NCBI RefSeq assembly: GCF_024296925.1
Contig: NZ_CP101125.1
Coordinates: 4,838,501-4,902,500, forward strand
Direction: 5' to 3'
DNA: 64,000 nucleotides
Source: Pseudomonas nunensis
GTDB taxonomy: Bacteria > Pseudomonadota > Gammaproteobacteria > Pseudomonadales > Pseudomonadaceae
Under the pieces are notes generated by a model. The model did no database searches. It saw only the letters and a list, made by a program, of their open reading frames with translations, and was not told the origin of the DNA. Made by a program: the position numbers and the translations under genes. Below are positions 25,259-33,617 of this stretch, one piece after another. How positions within the stretch are numbered: position 1 is the first letter of the stretch; each line of letters begins with the position of its first letter.

Positions 25259-25429
25259 CTACTCCTTTTTCACGCCAAGGCGAGTGATCGCGATGTCGTA
25301 GCGGCGCAATGCCTTGCCGGCGTCCCATTCCAGAATTTCCGCTTCACTTACCGGGTAAATGAGCGGCACCACATCGAGGATTACTTCGATGTCGCGCTCC
25401 GAAAGAAGTCCGCCGGTTTGTTTAAAAAA
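25259..25429 (-). other. Programmed -1 frameshift site and gpE' extension frame
   Basis: The stretch TTTTTTAAAC (25429-25420) contains two overlapping canonical heptamers in the zero frame, T TTT TTA and T TTA AAC. A -1 slip opens a 53-codon frame (QTGGLLSERDIEVILDVVP to RLGVKKE, stop at 25259-25261), giving a product of about 234 residues. A 7-bp stem (ACATCGA/TCGATGT, 25392-25371) puts the zero-frame stop in its loop. This matches the E/E' frameshift of P2-like tails. Confidence 0.9.
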
Positions 25430-25962
25430 TCGTCGATGCGTACCTGAAGCTGTGTCCAGTCGGGCACGGTCAGCAGGTCCAGATCGGGAATCATCAGCCC
25501 GGTGCAATGGGCAGTGATGAACTCGGCGCGTTCCTTGGCGGTTTTCAGTTTTTTCATCGCCTTGGTGGCGCGCAGGACCGGCATTTCCAGGGTCAGCGCG
25601 GCCAAGCTGCGGCCTCCAGCGTTGAGCGGTTGCAGCAGTTGCACTTGATCGGGGTCTGCCGAGGCTTCGCCCTGCCCTTCCTGTTCCAGGAAGTAAGCAG
25701 CCGGGCGGGTCGACATTTCGTGTACGTACTGGGCGATGCTCACGTAGTCCGGGCGTTTGAGCTGATCCAGTTCCTTGACCGACAGGCCAGTGGCCAATTT
25801 CGCCAGTTCGAAAAACTGATCGTCCTCATCATCACCGGCACGGGCCAAGGCCTCTTTTTGCGCGGCGTAAAACAATGGCTTGAGCTGAATCTGCTCGATC
25901 TGCGACTGGTTGTCGGCGGTGATCGGCGACAACAAGACGTGAACAGGAGGCGTCCAGGACAT
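25381..25962 (-). CDS. Tail assembly chaperone, P2 gpE-like (zero-frame product)
   Basis: 193 residues from MSWTPPVHVLLSPITADN, with AAGGAA nine bases upstream; an in-frame extension upstream only crosses a REPIN. FFELAKLATGLSVKELDQLKRPDYVSIAQYV is a typical assembly-chaperone helix. It sits between tube and tape measure, and a longer form arises by frameshift. It is about twice as long as P2 gpE, with an added Gly/Gln-rich middle region. Confidence 0.85.
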   Translation of the reverse strand: MSWTPPVHVLLSPITADNQSQIEQIQLKPLFYAAQKEALARAGDDEDDQFFELAKLATGLSVKELDQLKRPDYVSIAQYVHEMSTRPAAYFLEQEGQGEASADPDQVQLLQPLNAGGRSLAALTLEMPVLRATKAMKKLKTAKERAEFITAHCTGLMIPDLDLLTVPDWTQLQVRIDDFLNKPADFFRSATSK

Positions 25963-26027
25963 GAATGAATTCCTTGGTGGATCATGGGGAGGTGTTGCGT
26001 GATGCAAGCCAGTTGAGGTGTGCAACC

Positions 26028-26116
26028 TGTGGGAGCGGGCTTGCTCGCGAAAGCGGTGTGTCAGATACATTGATGTTGGATGTACCGCCGCTTTCGCGAG
26101 CAAGCCCGCTCCCACA
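26028..26116. repeat. REPIN between tube and assembly-chaperone genes (P2-like module)
   Basis: An 89-bp REPIN with the same arms as the others (TGTGGGAGCGGGCTTGCTCG and inverse) but a different centre. It occupies the 187-bp gap between 25962 and 26150. Confidence 0.92.
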
Positions 26117-26149
26117 GGGTTTGCGTTTAACTGGGGGGTGTTGCGGGGT

Positions 26150-26656
26150 TTACGGCAGCAGCACCGCGCGGCGGGCATCACCAAGGATGTCGACGCCGTT
26201 GAGCATGAACTTCTGGGTGCGCACGTCGATGTCGATCACCGGGATACCGTTTTCGAGGCGGTTGTAGGTGCGGCAGGTGAACTCAAGCACGGTAGTCGGC
26301 TTGTCCGCCATTTTGAGCGTTGTTTCGGTCAGGGACTTCAGCTTGCCGCCGATCGTGTGATAGGTGAACCAAGTGTTGCCGTCCTGATCCTGACCGGCTT
26401 CACGCACGTTCAGCAGAATGTCCTCACCCAGCGTCACACCGAGGGCCAGCATGACTTCAGGGCCCATCCCTTGCAGGGTCAACTTGGCCGTCAGCACGGT
26501 GGCGCTTTTGGCCATGTCCTCACCGATAAAGCGCCCGCCCGTCATCGTTTCCATTGCAAAATCGATCTTCGGTGGTTCGAAACTTTCAACAGTCGCCGAC
26601 AACGGCAGGCCTTGCAGGGTGGCCGCCATGGCCTGTCTTACGCGGTTGGTAAACAT
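26150..26656 (-). CDS. Tail tube protein, P2 gpFII-like
   Basis: 168 residues. MFTNRVRQAMAATLQGLPLS, then PPKIDFAMETMTGGRFIGEDMA and YHTIGGKLKSLTETTLKMAD, match the FII tube family of R pyocins. Tube subunits polymerise around the tape measure and are driven through the envelope on sheath contraction. The start overlaps the sheath stop by one base. Confidence 0.92.
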   Translation of the reverse strand: MFTNRVRQAMAATLQGLPLSATVESFEPPKIDFAMETMTGGRFIGEDMAKSATVLTAKLTLQGMGPEVMLALGVTLGEDILLNVREAGQDQDGNTWFTYHTIGGKLKSLTETTLKMADKPTTVLEFTCRTYNRLENGIPVIDIDVRTQKFMLNGVDILGDARRAVLLP

Positions 26657-27822
26657 TAGAGAACATCCTCCAGGAACTGCTCGATGATTTCATCGCGGGC
26701 GTTGAGTTGATAAACCATGTGTTCGTTCGGCGCGTAGCGGCCGTAGTCGATGACGATGAACCAGGTGCCGTTCTTGTACTTCTCGACGCTGTTCAATTCC
26801 GGGTGCAGATACACGCTGCCGCCAGGGATGGTTTCGTCGGCGACCAGGGTTTGCAGCCAGTCGTTGATGCGTTTGACTTCCTGATCCATGAACGACTTGG
26901 TCAGGTTCTTCGCCATGGCTTTCTGGCCGGCTTTCACCAGCTTGCGGCTGATGGCGTCTTCCAGGCCGACGTAGCTGATGAACTTGCCGGTGATCGAGCG
27001 GTTACCCAGCAGCGAGAAGCCGCCGAGGACGGTGCGGGCGTAGTAGCTGATGCCATAACGGTTGAGCAGATCGCCTTCGGTGGAGGTGTCGAGGATGTTG
27101 TATTCAACGACCCGCGACACGTCTTCGGCGTAGGTCACCTGGTTGCCCGGGCTTTCCCATTGCTTGACCTTGGCCAGTGCGGCAATCGCCAGGCTGGAAG
27201 GCGAGAGAAACACGTTCTTCTTCGCTGCTTTGGAGTAAACCGCCGGCATGTTGTGCACCACCAGGCAACGGTCGAAACCGAGGTCGGCGCCGCCCAATTC
27301 CTGGCTGTAAGTCACTTGATCAGCGACCGCGGCATCCTTGCCGTCGAGCACTACACGGGCCTTGATACGTTTGCCGAACGAGGCAAACTCGCTGGCCACC
27401 GCTTTAGTGCCGGTGAAGCCTGGCGCACCAATGATGGTCAGGTCTTCCGGCACACCGCTCAGCGCGGCGAGGCCAAGTTTGCGACCGGTCACTGGCTCGA
27501 TGCCGCCGATCACATTGTTGATGGTATCGGCCGGGGCGGTGCCCTCTTCGACGATGACCACGTAGACCGGCACCTTCACCACTTTGAGGATCTGGAACAC
27601 CGCTTGAAACAGCGTGCCCGACTCGGTGCCGGTCGGATCGAGCAGCGCCTGAGTGGTGAAGCTGTTGATGCGAAACGGAGAGTTACGCGGAATCAGCGGA
27701 TCGGCTTTCGGCGCGGTGCCGACCAGGCCAATAACGTTGTCACCCAGGCCACCCATGGCCTCGGGGGATTCAGTGGCATTGACGGTAATGCCGTTGTGCT
27801 CGAAGTTCAAAACCTCAGCCAT
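26656..27822 (-). CDS. Contractile tail sheath protein, P2 gpFI-like
   Basis: 388 residues, like the R-pyocin sheath. MAEVLNFEHNGITVNATESPEA at the start, SRVVEYNILDTSTEGDLLNRYG and the C-terminal SLLGNRSITGKFISYVGLEDAIS/VYLHPELNSVEKYKNGTW are typical. It shares no visible similarity with the 498-residue Mu-like sheath, so the island encodes two independent contractile machines. Confidence 0.93.
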   Translation of the reverse strand: MAEVLNFEHNGITVNATESPEAMGGLGDNVIGLVGTAPKADPLIPRNSPFRINSFTTQALLDPTGTESGTLFQAVFQILKVVKVPVYVVIVEEGTAPADTINNVIGGIEPVTGRKLGLAALSGVPEDLTIIGAPGFTGTKAVASEFASFGKRIKARVVLDGKDAAVADQVTYSQELGGADLGFDRCLVVHNMPAVYSKAAKKNVFLSPSSLAIAALAKVKQWESPGNQVTYAEDVSRVVEYNILDTSTEGDLLNRYGISYYARTVLGGFSLLGNRSITGKFISYVGLEDAISRKLVKAGQKAMAKNLTKSFMDQEVKRINDWLQTLVADETIPGGSVYLHPELNSVEKYKNGTWFIVIDYGRYAPNEHMVYQLNARDEIIEQFLEDVL

Positions 27823-27824
27823 GG

Positions 27825-28007
27825 TTATTCAGCCTTCTTGGCAGCGGCCTGTTGGCCTTGGGTGGATGTTTTCAGTTCCAGGCGACCGGCGCTGAGCAGG
27901 GCGTTGGCTTCGACGTCGAGCAGGTCGAGTTCCTGGCCAGCGGCGGACCAGTGACCACGCCCGACAGGGAACGGGACGAGCACGGTGTAGGTTTGGCGTT
28001 CTGCCAT
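27825..28007 (-). CDS. Small protein preceding the P2-like sheath
   Basis: 60 residues, three bases before the sheath, with GGAG eight bases before its ATG. YTVLVPFPVGRGHWSAAGQELD, then EANALLSAGRLEL and an Ala/Gln/Lys tail. It is not recognised by name. Its length, position and layout (short beta start, EL/LP motif, helix, G-x-[IL]) parallel the DUF2635 protein before the Mu-like sheath, suggesting an analogous job. Confidence 0.75.
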   Translation of the reverse strand: MAERQTYTVLVPFPVGRGHWSAAGQELDLLDVEANALLSAGRLELKTSTQGQQAAAKKAE

Positions 28008-28026
28008 TTGGGTTTCTCCAGATACG

Positions 28027-28055
28027 AAAAAGCCCCTTGGTTTTAGGAAGGGGCT
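28027..28055 (-). terminator. Intrinsic terminator upstream of the sheath unit
   Basis: An 8-bp stem (AGCCCCTT/AAGGGGCT) with a short T-run (TTTT) on the minus strand, 20 bp before the small gene at 28007. Confidence 0.65.
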
Positions 28056-28077
28056 GTTGGGTGTTGATTAGCGGATA

Positions 28078-28106
28078 AGAAAACGCCCCGACGGTGCGGG
28101 GCGTTT
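28078..28106 (-). terminator. Intrinsic terminator after the P2-type fibre chaperone
   Basis: A 10-bp stem (AAACGCCCCG/CGGGGCGTTT) followed on the minus strand by TTTTCTTA, overlapping the stop codon of the chaperone at 28105. With 28027-28055 it forms a double terminator splitting the R-pyocin-like module. Confidence 0.7.
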
Positions 28107-28530
28107 ATTGGGTGAGAGTTGAGAGCCATTCCGGCGCGGGTGGCCGGTGTTGGAGCAAAGGGAATTCGCCAGATTCTGGCCAGTTGCGAAGCAAGCGGCG
28201 ATACGCCTGCAACTCGATGTATTGGCTTTTGGTCAGCGTTGTTGGCGAACCTTCTTCCGCCTCGTCTCGGTGACGAGCTACAACGTTGTCAGTCCCTGCA
28301 AGTTGGCCATCTCGCCAAATGCGCTCAACAAACGCAACTTCGGCAGTGGATGGCAGAGGCGGATCAATAAGAAGCGGATAACCGTCATCGCCCCAGCTAA
28401 TAACCTGACCCTCACCTTGTCCCGCCAACAATTCAGCATGGTACTCGGCAGAGATTTCAATCACGTCATCCGGCATTGATGTATGAACGGACGTATCGTA
28501 AAAACCGCGAGCAGATTTTGAAGCAAACAT
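28105..28530 (-). CDS. Tail fibre assembly chaperone, P2-like tail
   Basis: 141 residues from MFASKSARGFYDTSVHTSMP. This opening and the closing block LTKSQYIELQAYRRLLRNWPESGEFP mark the fibre-assembly proteins found after R-pyocin fibres. It lies 10 bp after the fibre gene and should be specific for it. Two terminators follow. Confidence 0.8.
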   Translation of the reverse strand: MFASKSARGFYDTSVHTSMPDDVIEISAEYHAELLAGQGEGQVISWGDDGYPLLIDPPLPSTAEVAFVERIWRDGQLAGTDNVVARHRDEAEEGSPTTLTKSQYIELQAYRRLLRNWPESGEFPLLQHRPPAPEWLSTLTQ

Positions 28531-28540
28531 AAAATCTCCC

Positions 28541-30067
28541 TTAGAAGCCGACAACTCGATACCCACCAGCCTGCGTGGCTACTGTGGTGGATTGATTCCA
28601 GAACCGAACTTGACTGTTTGAGATGTTGTAGCAGTTGACCCCAGGTATCCCCGGACCAGACGCTCCGCCGGCTATTGAGAAACCAGCGGCGGCGACAGGA
28701 AAGATGATGGGGAAGTTGACTAAAATCGAACCGTTGGCAGGGATCGCTGGAATGATTCCCCATTGCTCGATCAATCCCGATGGGTTTTTCTGATAACCAT
28801 TCGCGGACAGTAACGCCGAGAATTCGTTGGAGTACTTCAGTGAAGCAACGCCTTCCTCTACGACGTAGTAGACATCACCACATGCTACAACTGCGTTAGA
28901 GCCACTTGGAATCGTGACACTTGTTAGCGACTTGGCCAGTGCCGCGATGGTGTCAGCGCCTTGGCGAGTTACCGTGATATCACCGGGTCCACTATTGAGA
29001 ATGTAAAATCGGGACCCGGCCGGGCTTGCCGTCAGTGGGGGCAGGGTTAGCGTTCCCGGCACGTTGATAACAATCCTGCGCCCAGCCATAGCAGGAGTCA
29101 GCGAGGCCGGAAGAGTAAAGATGTTTGTCTGCCCGCCGAAATTCCCTTGGGCGCGTTGCACAAACTCCGTCGTTGCCAATGCCTTGCCATTGTCAAACTG
29201 TGGCGGCGTATTTGCCGTAGGGCTGATCAGCACCGGAGCATTGAGCGGCGCAAAGCCTTGCGTCACGTTCTGAAACGTCAGCGCCGTAGTACCCAAGATA
29301 ATCGCCCCGTCAGTGATCAACTGCCAACGAGTGTCCGCCAGCGTTGCCCCCTGCTCTACGGAAACAATCAGGCCCGACGTTACATCGGCACTGACATCCG
29401 CATCTTTCGACCGTACCCAGCCAGCCACCGCCGCCACATAGATGCCGTTATCTTTCGCAGCCGTCTGGTTTTTAACCAGCACGCGATCCCCCGCAACGAC
29501 CGCCACGCCATCAATCGTTTGAGGCGCAGCCAACGTGATGTTGGCGGTAGTCGCCACGCACACCGATTGCTTGCTGTCGAGTTTGGCGAGTTCGTCAGCG
29601 ACATAGGAAGTCACCCACGCACGCGTCGCTTTAACCACAGTGTCGTCAATCAACAACGTCACCAACGCCGCATTGCTGGTCTCGAAAATCGAGCGAATGT
29701 AGAACTCTTTGCCCGAGCCCGACGTCGCCAATACCGGTTTGAACGACTCCGGGTACTTGACGATGGCGTAGAGGATGCCGGTATCGGTCCAGATCCCGGC
29801 CTCGCGCACATACCAGCCGCCAACCTCGGGCGGGATGGTGACTTCAGCGAGCAGCCAGCTCGGGTTTTTCTCATCCTGGAACAGTGCATTGAGCGGCCCG
29901 CGCCAGACTTCGCGCCGGAGCGCTGTGTCGGTGGCGGCCGGGTTGTAAACCGCGCCACCGCCGTCGCCGACGGACAGTTGAGACAACTTGATCGGCAGGC
30001 CCGCCGCTTTGCAGGCAGTTTCGTAGGCGATCCCCGCGTTGGTAAGCAGGGTGTAATAGTCGGCCAT
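28541..30067 (-). CDS. Tail fibre protein, P2 gpH/R-pyocin-like
   Basis: 508 residues. Residues 1-160 (MADYYTLLTNAGIAYETACK, the LSQLSVGDGGGAVYNP block, PPEVGGWYVREAGIWTDTG) are the baseplate-anchoring domain of gpH-type fibres (DUF3751 type). Repeats of beta-rich stalk follow (TTANITLAAPQTIDGVAVVA; TTALTFQNVTQGFAPLN). The last ~70 residues, from SALLSANGYQKNPSGLIEQWG, resemble the gp53-like tip domain of phage fibres. It defines the killing spectrum of the R-type particle, probably by binding LPS. Confidence 0.85.
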   Translation of the reverse strand: MADYYTLLTNAGIAYETACKAAGLPIKLSQLSVGDGGGAVYNPAATDTALRREVWRGPLNALFQDEKNPSWLLAEVTIPPEVGGWYVREAGIWTDTGILYAIVKYPESFKPVLATSGSGKEFYIRSIFETSNAALVTLLIDDTVVKATRAWVTSYVADELAKLDSKQSVCVATTANITLAAPQTIDGVAVVAGDRVLVKNQTAAKDNGIYVAAVAGWVRSKDADVSADVTSGLIVSVEQGATLADTRWQLITDGAIILGTTALTFQNVTQGFAPLNAPVLISPTANTPPQFDNGKALATTEFVQRAQGNFGGQTNIFTLPASLTPAMAGRRIVINVPGTLTLPPLTASPAGSRFYILNSGPGDITVTRQGADTIAALAKSLTSVTIPSGSNAVVACGDVYYVVEEGVASLKYSNEFSALLSANGYQKNPSGLIEQWGIIPAIPANGSILVNFPIIFPVAAAGFSIAGGASGPGIPGVNCYNISNSQVRFWNQSTTVATQAGGYRVVGF

Positions 30068-30703
30068 TTAGGACCCCTGAGGATAAATAGTGGAGGTTTC
30101 GACGGCGTAGAGCCCGGCGGCCATAAAGACCTGGCCCGAGGCTTCGAGCCCTTCGATGACAATCGGATAAACCGTGGTCAGCTCGCCGCACACGGTGGCG
30201 GCGGCGATGACGTGATTGCCGAAGGCACTCAGGCCGACGGAGACCTTTAAGGTGTCGCGCTCGCTTTTGGCGTCCGCCAGGCGTCGATCGAGGCGTGCAT
30301 CGATTTCTTCGCTGTAAGGCTGTTCGGTAAAGGCCCTGACGGAAAAACTGTAGGGCTGGCCGGGCGGCGATTGCTCGTACCAGGCGCGCACTTCGGGTTG
30401 CAACTGCAAGCCTTTGGCGGCATTTTCCAGCGCTTTTCGAGTACCGGCCTGGCGTGCGGTGGGCCAGGCGAGTTCGACCGTCAAACGCTTTTCCGCTTCG
30501 GGCGCTGCGGAGCTCCACTCGCTGACCCCGCGATCCGCGCCGAGGTACGGCAAGAACGCCAGCGGTGTTTCGGTGGGGTTCATCAACTCGGGAAACGGCG
30601 GCGTAATGCGTTCAAGCAAGCGGCCAAAACCGAGGTCGAGAGCCCTTTCCAGCGGTGAACTGTTGGCCGGTAACAGGCTCGGCCGTGGTATGTCATCACT
30701 CAT
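30068..30703 (-). CDS. P2 gpI-like baseplate protein
   Basis: 211 residues from MSDDIPRPSLLPANSSPLER; this PxLLPxNSSPLE opening is diagnostic for the I family. LMNPTETPLAFLPYLGADRGVSEW and RKALENAAKGLQLQPEVRAWYE follow. It joins the J wedge to the fibre. Its start overlaps the J stop (ATGA). Confidence 0.9.
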   Translation of the reverse strand: MSDDIPRPSLLPANSSPLERALDLGFGRLLERITPPFPELMNPTETPLAFLPYLGADRGVSEWSSAAPEAEKRLTVELAWPTARQAGTRKALENAAKGLQLQPEVRAWYEQSPPGQPYSFSVRAFTEQPYSEEIDARLDRRLADAKSERDTLKVSVGLSAFGNHVIAAATVCGELTTVYPIVIEGLEASGQVFMAAGLYAVETSTIYPQGS

Positions 30704-31695
30704 AGCGTGTCCACCTCGACCTCGACACCCGTGCAATACGGGGCCTGGAACGCCGTGGTCACGATCGGCGCCAGCGGTTCAAGGATTTGCAGTTGAACCG
30801 CGCCGGCGCTGTGCAGCGTGTAGTCGATCCAGCTCGGGTCGACTCGCCCTTCGAGGCGATGACAAGAGTCGGCATACGCCTGCAACTGCTGTTGCGCAGC
30901 GACCTTGGTCAGCCCCGAATCGGGACCGGCGTTGATCTTCGCCACGACACGGATTTTGTAGGTCTTGATTTGCGCGCCCTGCACCGTCACGAGGTCCGTT
31001 TCCGGCCGCACATCTGGCCGGGCAAAGTGTTGGCGAACGCCGGTAAGCAGCGCAGCGGACGGTGTGCCATCACCCTCTCGGGCCAGCACAGTGACCATCA
31101 CTTCTCCGGGAGCCGTACGGCGTCCATTGCCGTCCTTGACCTGCGCGGCAAAGCCATCCGGGTTGAAGGTGTAAGTGACCGTCACCACACCCGCCGCCGC
31201 AGTTTCCACTTTCACCGAGGGCCGTTCGCCGAGGGTGAACACCTCGCGGCGATACTGCATTCGCGACCCCGCTGCCGGAGCGTGGGGTGACAGGTAATAA
31301 CGCAACCGGGCGTCGTCGTCGCTTTCAAAAACCGGCGGGATGGGCGGGAATGCCGCCGGGTCGCCCGGGTCCAGCAACTGACGCTCAAGGCCCATGTCCG
31401 CCAGGCGTGCATCGAGGTTGCTACCCGTCGCCCACCACGCCAGCATCTGCTTGATCCTGGCGTTGTATTTGCGCTCGTGAGTTTGCACCCGCACACAAAA
31501 GGCCTCGAGGGCCAGGGTCAGCAATTCGCTTTCATTTTCCAGGCTGACTTTCAGCTTCGCCGCGCTCTCGGGAGAGCGGGCACCGACGTATTCAACGACA
31601 AAGGTCTTGAACTCTGCGAGCAGGTCCTCAAACGCTTCGACGGTGACGATGGCCGGCTCGGCCAACTGGTTTTGGCCGGGGATCAACATGCTCAT
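30700..31695 (-). CDS. P2 gpJ-like baseplate protein
   Basis: 331 residues. The region from MLAWWATGSNLDARLADMGL, and FESDDDARLRYYLSPHAPAAGS with MQYRREVFTLGERP, match baseplate J proteins of R pyocins. It forms the outer wedge with I and W. It overlaps both neighbours by four bases. Confidence 0.92.
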   Translation of the reverse strand: MSMLIPGQNQLAEPAIVTVEAFEDLLAEFKTFVVEYVGARSPESAAKLKVSLENESELLTLALEAFCVRVQTHERKYNARIKQMLAWWATGSNLDARLADMGLERQLLDPGDPAAFPPIPPVFESDDDARLRYYLSPHAPAAGSRMQYRREVFTLGERPSVKVETAAAGVVTVTYTFNPDGFAAQVKDGNGRRTAPGEVMVTVLAREGDGTPSAALLTGVRQHFARPDVRPETDLVTVQGAQIKTYKIRVVAKINAGPDSGLTKVAAQQQLQAYADSCHRLEGRVDPSWIDYTLHSAGAVQLQILEPLAPIVTTAFQAPYCTGVEVEVDTL

Positions 31696-32024
31696 GTCAC
31701 CACCTCGAAGGTCTGTTGACGGTTTTTCCAGGTACCGGCGAACCGCAGCAACAACCCCGCACCGTGCCGGCTGGCCACAATGACCTGCGGCTCAAAATCG
31801 TCGATGCCGTTCTGCTTGTTGTAGAACGCCTGCGCCGCATGGCTCTGGGCAAGGATCAGCACGTCGTCGCCGAGGTTCTGCCCCAGCAATTCAGGCAGCG
31901 TGCTGCCATACAAAGGACGCTTCTGGCGGGTGCCCAACGGTGTGGTCAGTGCTCGGGTTGCGCGCTGCACAAACTGCAGCCAGTCGTCGACGGTGGCTCC
32001 GGTGTTTCTATCGATTCCGATCAT
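31692..32024 (-). CDS. P2 gpW-like baseplate wedge protein (gp25-like)
   Basis: 110 residues from MIGIDRNTGATVDDWLQFVQ, with AAAGG upstream. IGIDRxTG at the start, then RATRALTTPLGTRQKRPLYGS (the RPxYG block), is diagnostic of the gpW/gp25 family. It nucleates sheath assembly on the baseplate. Confidence 0.92.
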   Translation of the reverse strand: MIGIDRNTGATVDDWLQFVQRATRALTTPLGTRQKRPLYGSTLPELLGQNLGDDVLILAQSHAAQAFYNKQNGIDDFEPQVIVASRHGAGLLLRFAGTWKNRQQTFEVVT

Positions 32025-32034
32025 GGGAAACCTT

Positions 32035-32646
32035 TCATTTGGGGCTGATGACACGCCCCTGGTGATCCACCACCGGGCCGCTCAGGTGCACACCGGCAGC
32101 GTCGATCAGCAAACCGACCGCGCCCAGTTGCAAAGTGATTGCCTGGGGTGTCATCGCCAATCGGGCTGGGCCGATGCTCAATTCGAGCGATTCACGAGAA
32201 CCGGTGAAGGCCGCCGGACCGTTGTTCCAGTGCAGGACATGACTGGCATCGTCGTAGCCGCTTTCCGTGCCGTCCTGATAGAGGCGACGGGTCAGCGAAG
32301 CCAGTGTCGAGGCCGGAGGAAACCGGTCGCCGTTAAGGCCGAATAACGCGACCGACTGGCTGCCACCCTCGCCGCCGCCGTGATTCAGCAGCAGGCATTG
32401 CTCGCCGACAGAGGGGATCCGCGATTCGCTCTGAGCACCGGCACTCGGGTTGAAAAAGCGGATGGCCGGGGTCAGCAATTCACCGTGGCGGACCTTGCAG
32501 GTATTGCTGGCAGCATCGACCTCCTGGCACACGCCGATCCGACAGAAGCTGTCGGCGCGTCGATACAAGTCTTCAAGCTCGGTCTCCATCTGCGCCAGTC
32601 GCTCGATGATCGGGCCCAGTTGCATCCGTAGCAGCGCATCAAACAT
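32035..32646 (-). CDS. P2 gpV-like baseplate spike protein
   Basis: 203 residues. An N-terminal OB fold (RIGVCQEVDAASNTCKVRHG, PSVGEQCLLLNHGGGEGGSQ, VALFGLNGDRFPP) precedes a short beta-helix ending GVHLSGPVVDHQGRVISPK. The usual HxH iron-binding apex is not obvious; only single histidines appear near the tip. The spike pierces the target outer membrane. Confidence 0.88.
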   Translation of the reverse strand: MFDALLRMQLGPIIERLAQMETELEDLYRRADSFCRIGVCQEVDAASNTCKVRHGELLTPAIRFFNPSAGAQSESRIPSVGEQCLLLNHGGGEGGSQSVALFGLNGDRFPPASTLASLTRRLYQDGTESGYDDASHVLHWNNGPAAFTGSRESLELSIGPARLAMTPQAITLQLGAVGLLIDAAGVHLSGPVVDHQGRVISPK

Positions 32647-32649
32647 GGG

Positions 32650-33162
32650 CTAGTCCTCGAGTGCGGTGTATTGATCCGGGTCGTCGATGTTCGATACCTC
32701 CCAGGTCCGGGCGAATTTCGGGATGCCGGTCGGGTCTTCGAGCAACAGCGGTCCGAGGTACAGCGTCTGGGTGAATGAAACGGTCCAGGCGTTGTATTCC
32801 CGTGCACCGCTGAGGGAAATGGCCGGAAGGCCATCGATGTCCTGCGGCAAATCGCATTGATCGGCTGGCAGTTTCCAGCGATTGTCAGTGACGAGATTCT
32901 TCAGCTCGCTGACCAGATCGCACACTTCAGGCCCCGGCGTCGGCAACACGACTTGCAATGAAATCGACAGGACATGCGCGATGCGTCCGTTATTGGCGCG
33001 AGTGCCCGGCGCATCGTGGTCGATGGCGATCAGCACCCAGGTCGAATCGATGCTGCTGTCGAAATCTTGATGGCTACCGACCCTTACGCCAGGCAAGGCG
33101 ATGCGTAACGCATCAGCAATGGCGGTAACCATCTGCGAAGGTTTTTCGATGACAACGGGCAT
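32650..33162 (-). CDS. R-pyocin-type tail protein of unknown function (PA0615 position)
   Basis: 170 residues. It starts MPVVIEKPSQMVTAIADALR; ISLQVVLPTPGPEVCDLVSELKN resembles small phage tail-completion proteins. R2 pyocin has a protein of similar size in the same slot, between holin and spike. Its exact role is unknown to me. Confidence 0.75.
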   Translation of the reverse strand: MPVVIEKPSQMVTAIADALRIALPGVRVGSHQDFDSSIDSTWVLIAIDHDAPGTRANNGRIAHVLSISLQVVLPTPGPEVCDLVSELKNLVTDNRWKLPADQCDLPQDIDGLPAISLSGAREYNAWTVSFTQTLYLGPLLLEDPTGIPKFARTWEVSNIDDPDQYTALED

Positions 33163-33185
33163 TAACGGCCTCCTGTGCCTTCGTT

Positions 33186-33536
33186 TTAGGGTTGATCCGT
33201 GTGGGAATCGCGGGTCGGGACGTCGCAGACACCAATCCGCTTCGCCGCCCAGCGCTCATACAGCCCGATGGCCACGTCCGCGCCGGCCATCGCTGTCAGG
33301 CAGCCGAACGCACACGCGGTCCAGATCGACACGCCAGCGGCGTACAGCAACATGATCGCGGAGACCCCGCAGATCACGCAGGCCCCGGAGCGCAACGCCA
33401 GGCGCCGCAACAGCGCCCAGCCTCGAGCGCCTTCCTTGTCGGCGCGCCACATTTCGCCGGACACCCCGCCCACCAGGGCAAGGACGATGACAAGCCAGAT
33501 CGGCATGTCCAGCAACGCTTGTTGCTCGTTTGTCAT
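33186..33536 (-). CDS. Phage holin family protein
   Basis: 116 residues. Membrane helices are visible at about residues 12-28 (IWLVIVLALVGGVSG) and twice more in 45-90 (ACVICGVSAIMLLYAAGV; WTACAFGCLTAMAGADVAIG). Small size, charged C-terminus and position before the V gene agree with the R-pyocin holin. It should form the pores that release the two cytoplasmic endolysins encoded 27 kb downstream in the same island. Confidence 0.85.
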   Translation of the reverse strand: MTNEQQALLDMPIWLVIVLALVGGVSGEMWRADKEGARGWALLRRLALRSGACVICGVSAIMLLYAAGVSIWTACAFGCLTAMAGADVAIGLYERWAAKRIGVCDVPTRDSHTDQP

Positions 33537-33617
33537 GTCACGCCTCCCGGGGGTGATTGATGAAGGATCGGGCTGCGTGTTGTGGACGCGGCCCTGGTGA
33601 TGTCAGGCGATGCGGCT

